NCBI GenBank assembly: GCA_006384855.1
Contig: VCJN01002118.1
Coordinates: 1 to 64,000, forward strand
DNA length: 64,000 bases
DNA from: Tetraselmis striata
Taxonomy: Eukaryota > Chlorophyta > Chlorodendrophyceae > Chlorodendrales > Chlorodendraceae
Direction of reading: 5' to 3'
Each line of letters starts with the position of its first letter. The stretch's first letter is position 1. Below the pieces are notes generated by a model. The model had not been told where the DNA came from. It ran no database searches and was given only the letters and a program-made list of their open reading frames with translations. Positions 49,101-56,406 of the stretch are shown here, in pieces. The position numbers and the translations under genes are program-made.

Positions 49101-50580
49101 CCTTGAGCTCCTCGGTCCACTCGGTCGACTGGTCCGTGCGCAGCTCAGCTACCGCATCGAACACCTCGCGTACCGCAACAGCAAACAGTTCCTCGCCGCG
49201 ACTCTTCCTCAGCTCCTTCGCCATCTTAGCCGCGTCCAGGTGGTAAACCGTCGTAGGTACTGTATACTGTTCCGCTGTAGCAATGTGTTGTCCAGTCTTC
49301 CGGTGTTTAATAATTTTAGCAGTCCAGTCGATGTCAGGATTAACTGTTTCCAGCCAAGGTTGTCCGAGAATAATGTCGAATTTCTCCAGGTCTGTAACTA
49401 TAGCGTCCAATTTATAGTCGAAAGCTCCTACGGTAAGTACTTCGCTCCTCAGCCGTTTGGTACTGGTACTCATACTGCCGTTCGCCAGTTTTATACGGTG
49501 TTTTCCTCCGGATACTGTAGGGCACTGATGCAATTGCACCCATTCGGTACTCGCAAAATTTTCGGTTGCACCAGAGTCCACCAGTATTTTACAGTGTCGT
49601 CCTCGCAATTCGCCAGTAATAGTCAGCAGTCGGATACCACTCGGTGAAGATACGTTGCACAAACGCGATGTGGAGTCTTCGCCAGGTAGTCGGACGTTAC
49701 GGTTGACATATTCATCAATTTGTTCGCCGAAGCTTTCGTACCGTAGTGGGTAGCGTACTGTCTCCGTCTCCAGATAACCCGTACTTCGTGCCTCCAATAA
49801 TTTCTTCCAGGTTGTCCATAGTGCACGGTTCAAAGGGGTCTTCTCAGGTACAGTATTACGACGAGCGCGATACAGGTATACAGGACACCGGTTGTCTCCC
49901 GTCCGCTGAGTGCCGAGGTACCGTAGATTGCTCTCCTGTACCCGGTACCCAGTTTGCTCGAGTAATCGTCGTACTGCTGTTGTCTCCGGCGTCGCGTCCG
50001 TGTCGCCGCGCTTGCCTTCCGGAAACCAAATCAGTCCGCTGTCTTCTACAGTCAGAAGCACTCGTCTTCCATCGGTTACTAGAACCTTCGAGTGCGTCCA
50101 CTCAGGCTTCGGTGGGGTTCTCAGGTGCTGCGGTAGAAACCGTACGCCGGCGCCATCGTCAGCGTAGATCTGTGTCGCCCATCGAGTGGGGCCAACATCT
50201 TGTCTCGCACCTTCTATGCCATCGTTCGTTGGGCACGTAAACACAGAAGTCTCCGCTGGCAACTCATCCACCAGACGAAAATTTCTAAGTAGCCGAAACC
50301 ACGGTTTACGCGACCATTTTGGGACCACAATAATTGCTCGTAGATGCGGATGCAATAACTTCTGTCGAAGGTAGTGACCCAAAAATTCTTCAATTCGGTC
50401 ATACGGGGCATTTAGCCAAATACGCCGATATTCTCCGAGATCCTGTTCCTGAAATGGGCGCGTCGGACAGCAAAAACTACCAGAAACTTGAGAATTCAGG
50501 CCGTCATTATCGCAAGCTCCGTCCAGGTCGCAGGGTCCGTATTTCTTCGTGTACTCGTGAAATAATTCGCGATGTACCAT
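46135..50580 (-). CDS. pol: Chromovirus Pol polyprotein with methyltransferase-like and Nudix-like N-terminal regions
   Basis: 1481 aa are visible from the ATG at 50580; the frame is open upstream and overlaps the end of gag in another frame, as in Ty3 elements that use frameshifting. Regions by residue: 1-150 resembles a Dam-like adenine methyltransferase (YGPCDLDGACD, then WLNAPYDRIEEFL at 54-66, matching the NPPY-type motif, then VGPTRW). About 160-240 is Nudix-like, with LIWFPEGKRGDTDATPE followed by TTAVRRLLEQTGY, the place of the Nudix box. Protease has DSGATE near 335. Reverse transcriptase (about 540-740) has YLDD near 678. RNase H has YTDASG. Integrase (about 1040-1270) has its zinc-binding region (CPTCQR) and SDRDPRF. 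The chromodomain has VRWAFP and EDTWEPL near 1410-1430. Whether the two extra regions are active cannot be judged from sequence. Confidence 0.92.
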   Translation of the reverse strand: MVHRELFHEYTKKYGPCDLDGACDNDGLNSQVSGSFCCPTRPFQEQDLGEYRRIWLNAPYDRIEEFLGHYLRQKLLHPHLRAIIVVPKWSRKPWFRLLRNFRLVDELPAETSVFTCPTNDGIEGARQDVGPTRWATQIYADDGAGVRFLPQHLRTPPKPEWTHSKVLVTDGRRVLLTVEDSGLIWFPEGKRGDTDATPETTAVRRLLEQTGYRVQESNLRYLGTQRTGDNRCPVYLYRARRNTVPEKTPLNRALWTTWKKLLEARSTGYLETETVRYPLRYESFGEQIDEYVNRNVRLPGEDSTSRLCNVSSPSGIRLLTITGELRGRHCKILVDSGATENFASTEWVQLHQCPTVSGGKHRIKLANGSMSTSTKRLRSEVLTVGAFDYKLDAIVTDLEKFDIILGQPWLETVNPDIDWTAKIIKHRKTGQHIATAEQYTVPTTVYHLDAAKMAKELRKSRGEELFAVAVREVFDAVAELRTDQSTEWTEELKESLMEFADIIAEPTDLPPEREFDFEINLESDEPPKERTYRMSPAELQEVRSQLEELLAKGWIRPSKSNYGAPILFVRKKDGTLRMCVDYRKLNDLTKKDRTPLPRIDELLDSLHGATIFSTLDLYKGYHQVRIKPEDIHKTAFRTHYGLYEYCVLPFGLTNAPAGFQTMMNRVLSPYLGKFCVVYLDDVLIYSKTAEEHLEHIRLVLRELQRHHLHIKLSKCSFGRTSVEFLGHIVEAGQIKMDPRKVEAVQQWPVPKTVKDVRGFLGLAGYYRKFIHNFAAIAAPLHDLTKNQPEFVWTPRADAAFRALKDAMVRAPVLSIPDTSADARYTLYTDASGFAVGAVLLQDQGSGLRPVAYHARKMNKHEVHYPVHEQELLAVRDALIKFRCYLDGAAGFTVITDHDTLRHFFRQRDLSTRQVRWLQVFAPYQRHMDIVYKRGAANHADALSRRPDLKDALQKLDLLNNWSEDEADCEINSVLFAMESRLQADNKFYDEIKTAYDSDEYLKSRKALPSWLVRHSNGLLYAYGSRLYVPNVADLRQRVLYELHDAPTAGHPGGRRLLARTVELYWWPRMKQTVTNYVRRCPTCQRTKAARHKPYGLLQPHDVPSRPFEVISLDLITDLPECQGYDSVVIFVCLLSKRVIVEPTTKTVTAEGLAEIMHRSVFRHFGLPAKLISDRDPRFMSEFWQNMFKTMGTKLNISTAFHPATDGQTERTNQTWEQVLRCYVHPLHDDWVNHLTNVEFAINAAQSTSTTMSPFKATLGFEPTTPATTQLAIEPTRALPEHVKYVQELHRFAHDCVLEAQTRMQTAANRKRLPVPFKTGDRVKLKASHLKFIQQPCAKLRDRYVGPFVITEQISPVAFRLQLPAGVRVHDVVHASMLEKWYDDPDQPAKSERVPIVHDANRFHVQDILDVAFNNNGTGLLFRVRWAFPYNVPSEDTWEPLRGVKHLDIFRSFLLSKPYRQFTESPDFIRFRNRYPSRVPSA

Positions 50581-50713
50581 CCAGTCGCTGAAATCCTTGT
50601 GGAGGAAATCAGGCCTCAGTGTCGTTCGAGGATACGAGGGCTGTACTTCTGTAGTCTCGCGAGCCGTTTTAGGGGACAGTCCTTCACCCTGTCGCGCGCC
50701 GCGCGCGGCCGAC

Positions 50714-51880
50714 TCACGTCTTAGTTTCCCGGCCGGGTCTTTCTGGGTCGATATTCAGAAATTTTCTTCTTCTTGCTCGGGCACGCGGACGCAACATGAC
50801 CTTCGCCCTGCAGATAAAGCAGCGACCTTCCTTCTTAAATCTCTCAAACTCCTCCTCGGTCAATCGCCGCGCCATCAACAGGTCGTCTTCTTGTTCTGTA
50901 GCCTCACCCTCGGCACTGCTGTAGTACTGCTCGTCGTCGTCGCCATCGTCGTCCATGATGTTTAGGCGCTCGCGACGGATCTCGCGGTGCACATCTGTCT
51001 CCCGCTCCGCAGCTTCAACAACCAGAGCTGCCTGTACAGCTTCTGCCAGGGTCTTAGGGTTTTTCAGGGCAACTTCCTTTCGAATATGGGGTTTCAGTCC
51101 GCGCTGGAAGTCATGTACATTATCTTCCTCGTGACGATGGGGTAACTCCAGTAGTTGCTCGCGGAAATAATTCGCGTACTTCTGTACTGTAGTCCGCTGT
51201 GTCGCGCGATCCAGATTGATACGAGCTTGCTTCGCCGGTGTACGTCCACAGAATTCGGTGATTAGTGCCGCCTCCATGTGCGTAATACCGGTAAAACCGC
51301 CGCCAATTTCGTCGTGCGTACTCGCCACTTGCGCGTACCACCACTTGGATACGGGTCCGTGAAAATAGCCAGATGCCCAGTACACGCTACGAGGTTCCTC
51401 CGGGTTTACGTTGTGATATTTCAGGTAGCCCCGTGCATGACGAAACCAGTTCCGTAGCTCGTCGATATTCGTAGTCGATAGCTTCTCGATCTTCGCTGGT
51501 TTCACATCGCTCGGCATGAGCCCAGGCATGTCGCTGGTCCGGGCAGAACGAAGCTGGTCTCGCATCTGCTGCTCTACAACTCGGCTCCGGTTCACTCGGT
51601 CGTCGAAATGACTGAAGCCTTGTCGCACGTACTCGTCCAAGCGGCGAATCTCCGCCGTTGCCGCCGTTGTAGCTTGCGCTACATCTTGCATCCTCGCTTG
51701 CTCCGTCGACATAGTCTCGACTCGGTCGGCTAGTCGTTGAAGCATGCTCATCATGGTTACGAGGGTCGGTTGCGTGCCCTCTTGACCTCCTTCGAGCGGA
51801 ATCGGCTGTGCTTCGCCGGCAGTGGCCGCTACCGGAAAGCTTCCGCTGTCCTCAGGTGGTGTCTCTCCTGGTGTAGCCAT
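50714..51880 (-). CDS. gag: Chromovirus Gag polyprotein
   Basis: About 388 aa from an ATG 40 bp downstream of the 5' LTR. The N-terminal half is acidic and Gln/Thr-rich with a helical stretch (MSMLQRLADRVETM). The central part is capsid-like: LRNWFRHARGYLKYHN, WWYAQV, ALITEFCGRTPAKQAR, YANYFREQLLELPH and FQRGLKPHIRKEVA are typical of Ty3-type capsids. The C-terminus enters a basic region with a CxxC pair, as expected for a nucleocapsid zinc knuckle. Confidence 0.9.
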   Translation of the reverse strand: MATPGETPPEDSGSFPVAATAGEAQPIPLEGGQEGTQPTLVTMMSMLQRLADRVETMSTEQARMQDVAQATTAATAEIRRLDEYVRQGFSHFDDRVNRSRVVEQQMRDQLRSARTSDMPGLMPSDVKPAKIEKLSTTNIDELRNWFRHARGYLKYHNVNPEEPRSVYWASGYFHGPVSKWWYAQVASTHDEIGGGFTGITHMEAALITEFCGRTPAKQARINLDRATQRTTVQKYANYFREQLLELPHRHEEDNVHDFQRGLKPHIRKEVALKNPKTLAEAVQAALVVEAAERETDVHREIRRERLNIMDDDGDDDEQYYSSAEGEATEQEDDLLMARRLTEEEFERFKKEGRCFICRAKVMLRPRARARRRKFLNIDPERPGRETKT

Positions 51881-51919
51881 CTTTACGTCGCTTACCGCTG
51901 TCTAAGCTCCGAAACCAAG

Positions 51920-52331
51920 TGTTAGGCTCTAGCTTAAGCCTGTTCTTTTAGGCCCTTTAGGATGCAGCGGAAGGATTTAGAAAGTATGGCCAATCTCTTC
52001 TGGTTACAGGGGTTCCTGGGTTATAGTTATGTCTCTGAATTCTACCTAGTAGACTTGTCCGAGGCGGTATTTATACCCGCCGAGGTCATAGTCATACCTG
52101 TGCTATGTTAGCCGGGTGTCATGGGATACCCGTGCTGTGTTAGCCACGTAAGGCTTGAGTCAGAGAACTCTAGAGAATTCCAGAACAGTCCTCGGCCTTA
52201 TACTACTAATATTTACGCCCGCAATACTAATATGTACAGCGACTCCGCGGATGCGTAGTCGTACTACCTTTGCGGGGTTATACCTGCTAGTATAGCAGAA
52301 CATTATGGCTATAGGGAAATGGAGTATAACA
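51920..52331 (-). repeat. LTR (5' LTR of the minus-strand chromovirus)
   Basis: 412 bp. It carries the TATA-like GGTATAAATA on the minus strand near 52070-52081, upstream of the Gag start at 51880, and is expected to drive the element's transcription. Confidence 0.97.
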
Positions 52332-53310
52332 ACGGTCGTCCGGCATCCGGCGACGGACGACCGATGGCGTCCGGCGTCCGGTCCGATCTACGCAGTGGGC
52401 TCGGCGCTTCGCGCCATGCCCGCCCCTTAGACTTGACGAACGGGGACGACCGGCCCGACCGGCGGCGGCTGGTACCCGTATTGGTACAGGTAGTAGCCAG
52501 CAAATAAGTAGCGCGACTGTTATTTTGGCCCGCCCGGAATTATGACGGAAAAAACCTCGGGAGGGAGGGCGGAAGCGTTGCTGACCGGTGCGGCCCGGCG
52601 CAACACAGCTGGCGGGATAGCGGGCGGGCCGCAGCGCTGCATGTTGGTGCGGCTTGAGGGTGCGGGTGGGTGGTGCTCAGCACTCCGGAAATACACACGC
52701 GGTCATGGCGATAGGCAACGGGGCAGTGGGCGGGCTCACCTTCGCGAGACGAGCAAGCCCACCCCGGGCATGGCGCAACACTGCAAGCGGGAATAAGGCG
52801 GGCGTGCCGCACCGCTGCATATCGGTGCGGCCTGCGGGTGCCGGTGGGCGGATCGGGCCGCGGTCAGCGCACATGAAACAGGGGCGGGTCGGCAGCGTGG
52901 CTGTGGGGAGGGCGGGCGAGCAGGCGGCGGGGCTGCTGACCGGCGCGGCTTGCGGGTACTACGGGTGGGCGGTGGTCAGCAGTCGGAAATGCACAGGGTG
53001 GCGGTGGCGAGGGGAGGGAGGGGGGGCGGAGGGCATCGGACCGCCGCTCGCTCGCCCGCTGACAGCGTGCCCGCTGGCCTGATGATTGGACGGCCAGCGC
53101 ATGCATGGGTGGCCCGCCGACTGTGCTACCGGCTTTATCACGGTACGGAGTCTCAGGGCGGAAGTATGACGGAATCTATAACGGGTACATTTTCGATCTA
53201 TCTAATCATCTATGCGAAACCGTTTACTGTTCTGAAATTCGGCGACAGACACACTCACACCGACGGGCTCACGGACTCACAGAATCACCTCGTAATTAAT
53301 ATGGTAGGAT

Positions 53311-53541
53311 TTGGGGCCCCCGCCCCCTGTTTATTGTATAGGGGTAGTGGGTTCATTGATGTGGGGGATTGATTATAGAGGTAGTAGTGTCACTGCACTG
53401 GTTTGGATTACAAAAGCGCAAGTAACAAGCAAGAAACTGAGCGTTTACAGATACCGTGGATGTAGCTGTACGCAGCTTGCGGGGTATAGCTGAAGACGGA
53501 TGCCTGAAAAGGCCGGTTTTCATTGCTGTCAGCCCGCTTTA
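53311..53541. other. Flank of repeat copy C and left part of a promoter-like repeat
   Basis: From about 53505 the sequence GCCGGTTTTCATTGCTGTC matches the repeat at about 29825-29925 (opposite strand). That repeat is interrupted at 53541 by the Harbinger-like element and resumes at 54470. Confidence 0.6.
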
Positions 53542-54469
53542 CCCCCGTCCTATCCTAACCAAATAGCGATCCTGACTAATTTGGTAACCCGTACATTAAA
53601 AAGATCGTGGCCGTAGGATCCTTGATGACGTCAGTACTGGTTAATCTCACGGTCCAGATCCCATAGTGATTTGGAAAACCAAATCGCTATTTGGTCATCG
53701 CGGGTGTTCGGATTGGTGGTCAAATCACGAGGCTCCAGTAATTCGGACCTCGGCGAGTGACGAAATCACTCGCGTTTCCTATTTGGTCGCGTAACGGTCG
53801 GTACGTCAAAGAGGCTGGATGGACGGCGCACATGCGCCCATCGTTCATCGCACGGCTCGCAGCTGTCGTGTGTAACGAACTCGCCGCCGCCCACGGGTGG
53901 CCCACCTGCGGCCCGCGCCCCACCCGTGGCACACCCACCAGTCCACCGCCCGGCCGCCATTACCCGTCTACTGCGTGTTCGGCCGCCTACGTCGAGGCGC
54001 GCGACCGCCCCAACCCGAAAGTCAGTCAACGTTTCTCGCCTAGGGGCTATGACTAGCGTACAGGAAGAGGACAGTCTCTTCGCTCTCATCCCAACCGATG
54101 ACGACGAGGGATCCATGGCGGGCGGCGAGCAGTCGGACGCGCCCGCCGTGTGTGCGCCAGTCTGAGCGGCGCCATGGTGGTAGGCGGGTGCCAGATATGT
54201 AGGCGGCGCAATGCGATATACCGTCAGTGAGTACGGACACAATGCGCATGGGCGGGGCTCCGAGCCGCTAACCACAGCGGCGGGCGCGGAGGGGGGGGGG
54301 GGGGGGGGGGGCGGCTACCGTTACGGGCGCGGATGGCGTCATCAGTTGAAATCGCGTAATATGCATACACGGTCGCTATTTGGTCAGGATAGGATGCATT
54401 CCTGCATGCTATTCTCGTAGGGGCAAAGCAGGTTTCCAAATCAGTGATTTGGTTAGGATAGGACGGCGG
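53542..54469. mobile_element. Harbinger-like non-autonomous DNA element
   Basis: 928 bp with terminal inverted repeats of about 23 bp (core CCGTCCTATCCTAACCAAAT and its reverse complement, one mismatch near the tip), flanked by TTA at 53539-53541 and 54470-54472. A 3-bp TTA duplication and short inverted ends are typical of PIF/Harbinger. The interrupted repeat has an uninterrupted relative near 29.9 kb, which supports the insertion junction (CCCGCTTA-TATAAGG). Subterminal CTATTTGGTCA-type motifs occur in both orientations. No transposase is recognised, so it is non-autonomous. A G tract lies at 54290-54311. Confidence 0.8.
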
Positions 54470-55340
54470 TTATATAAGGCGGCCGCTACTGGGGTAGCAT
54501 TCATTCTCTCGTGTCATGCCGGCACGGTCTACTATTCCCCCTATCGTTTTCAAATCTGTTTGGTATGTCATCAGCTCGGCACAATGAATCGTCCTCTCCT
54601 GTGCTAGCTTGTGACTCACTGCACTTTTGCTAGGCACACGTGTGCTTACTCCCTCACTCGCTGCATCAGATGGCCCGGGTGGTTCCGGTGTCCATGATGA
54701 GGAGGCTCGTCTTTCGCCGCTTGAGGGGCGTATTCATCAACTTGAGGACTCCATCAATACCGTCCAAAACTCTATCAGAGCTTCCCGCACTACCGAAGTC
54801 GCCGCTTCTACTCCCTGAGTAGCATCGTCTTCATGAGGCTGAAGTCGCTCAACTCGAGCCCCGTCTCTCGGCCTTGGAGGCTCAACTAGATGATCGTTGC
54901 GCAGGCGACAGCGGAGGCAACGGCGGCTGCTTCTCACCCGACCAACCGGAGGTCTGGCAAGGAACCAGCCGGCGGCTATCGTCGTGCTTCTAAGCGCGTT
55001 CGGGACGACTCGGACTCCGATAGCGAGGAGGATGCTGAGTTTGGAAAGAACACCGGGAATCTTTCTCGAGAGCTCCCCAAGCCTGTCGACGGCTACAAAG
55101 AAGCCTCTTTTGGTAAAACTCGCGTCTTTCGCGATCAACTCAATCAATTCCTTTCGTTGATTTTCCTTATTGCATGGCAGCTCTATGATGTGCTTCTCAA
55201 GTCGTATCCAAATATTAGCAAGGACGTGAGAGCTGCTCAGCCCGTCTGTGCTTCTGGGCTAGCTGGTGGTACCTATACTTGCCTGGTATTCTATTCGACT
55301 ACTTATGAATGTGCTTCGTGCCACGTATGAAGAAGCTATA
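54470..55340 (+). pseudogene. Remnant of an unidentified element with promoter-like start and gag-like open stretches
   Basis: TTATATAAGGCGG followed by GGGGTAGCATTCATTCTCTC looks like a TATA box and start region, shared with the copy near 29.9 kb. Downstream, open stretches (54627-54818 and 54890-55330) encode a heptad-like segment (LEGRIHQLEDSINTVQNSIR) and an acidic-basic segment (KRVRDDSDSDSEEDAEF), a composition seen in gag-like proteins. No enzyme domain is visible. This is a weak call; the element is broken and its family unknown. Confidence 0.35.
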
Positions 55341-55529
55341 TGGCGCGGTATTGTATATTCGTCATAGGTATAGTCCCGAGGCTCCTCGGCAGTATTAGAG
55401 GTGAGGAGGTATGCGGTCCCGATATGTCCATGGCTCCCAAGGAACGAGCTCGCAAGGCCATTTAGCTAGCGAAGTCTTATATCGCAAAATACTCAGCCTC
55501 GACTTGAAAGCTTCCAGGGCCACTTCCGC

Positions 55530-55830
55530 ACAAGCCTTGGCTCTTCCTTAGTCCTTTGCTCCCTGGCCTCCTGCTTGACCTTGGTTTCAGGCTTGTGTCT
55601 CTCTTCTGCTAGCAACCTTTCATAGTTTCTTTTGTTCTGTTTGTAGTGCGCAAATGTTAAAAGCACTGATGTGAGTATATATTACATCGGGGCTTTCATA
55701 AATGCGCACTACAACCAGAACTAACATCAACTATGAAAGGTTTCGAGCAAAAGAGAGACACATGCCTGAAACTAAGGTCGAGCAGGAGGCCAGGGAGCCA
55801 AGAACCAAGGAGGAGCCAAGGGAACCACGA
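55530..55830. repeat. Long imperfect palindrome (inverted repeat, arms about 100-140 bp)
   Basis: The left arm (about 55530-55658) and right arm (about 55701-55830) are inverted copies with scattered mismatches, for example GGCCTCCTGCTTGACCTTGG against the complement of CTAAGGTCGAGCAGGAGGCC. The spacer is about 40 bp and contains GTGAGTATATATTAC. RNA from either strand would fold into a long hairpin. Confidence 0.85.
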
Positions 55831-55994
55831 AGTCGCTCAGCTGCCAGGAACCAAAGGGATCACAGTCCCCGGGGTAGGCTATCAGCCGCGGCGAGGACGC
55901 TTGCAGCCAATGACCCGGGTAATAGCACTGATGTGAGTTAAGTGTAAGTACCGTGGTTCGAACCCCGCAGCATATCCCTACATGTATATGTATA

Positions 55995-56275
55995 TGTTAA
56001 GATCCATGTGGACATGCGGGCCATGTGTACATGGAGCGGTCCATGTGAACATGGAGCCTCCATTGATCCATGTCCACATGGCCCGTACCATGTACACATG
56101 GAGTTAACCGGAAACGGTCCATGTGAACACGGGTCGTTGGCTGACCCATGTACACATGGACTGCCCTCGACAAACGACCATGTACACACGGACCGGCCCA
56201 TGTGCGCATGGAGCGCGGTACTTGGACCATTTACACATGGATCCACGCTATCCAGCCCATGTGTGATATGGTAAG
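55995..56275 (+). repeat. Left inverted terminal region with palindrome array
   Basis: About ten 14-bp near-palindromes of the form CCATGTNNACATGG spaced 10-17 bp apart. The first 120 bp mirror 60375-60496. Likely transposase-binding sites (inference). Confidence 0.85.
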
Positions 56276-56406
56276 TTTCTGTCCGCATTTTAAGGCAAAA
56301 TTAATTCGATTTCAATTAAGTTCAAATTAAGTAGCAGATTCCATTAACTTTAAATTAGAGTGAAATTAAAGAGAGACTTCGGTTAAATTTTATTTTATTC
56401 TAGAAT

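Larger units (their letters stand above)
45635..52331 (-). mobile_element. Ty3-type LTR retrotransposon (chromovirus), looks largely whole and very young
   Basis: 6697 bp, coding on the minus strand. Two 412-bp LTRs (TG...CA ends) differ at about one position, and a 5-bp target duplication ACGGT flanks the element (45630-45634 and 52332-52336), so the insertion is recent. Next to the 5' LTR, 51906-51917 (GCTCCGAAACCA on the plus strand) gives a primer-binding site complementary to a tRNA 3' end. Next to the 3' LTR a purine tract (minus strand GGGGGAGAG) lies at about 46047-46056. Gag and Pol occupy different frames. Pol order is methyltransferase-like, Nudix-like, protease, reverse transcriptase, RNase H, integrase, chromodomain; this PR-RT-RH-INT-chromo order is that of Ty3/chromoviruses. 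The two N-terminal regions are unusual. Confidence 0.95.
45480..53310 (+). repeat. GC-rich dispersed repeat, copy C, split by the chromovirus
   Basis: The head starts at about 45480 (GTGGAATCCAGAGAGCCGCAA), is cut at 45634 by the LTR element, resumes at 52332 (ACGGTCGTCCGGC), and the tail (GACGGAATCTATAACGGGTAC, GGCGACAGACAC, CTCGTAATTAAT) ends near 53305. The chromovirus therefore inserted into an already present copy. The middle 52540-53160 is GC-rich without a gene. Confidence 0.8.
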
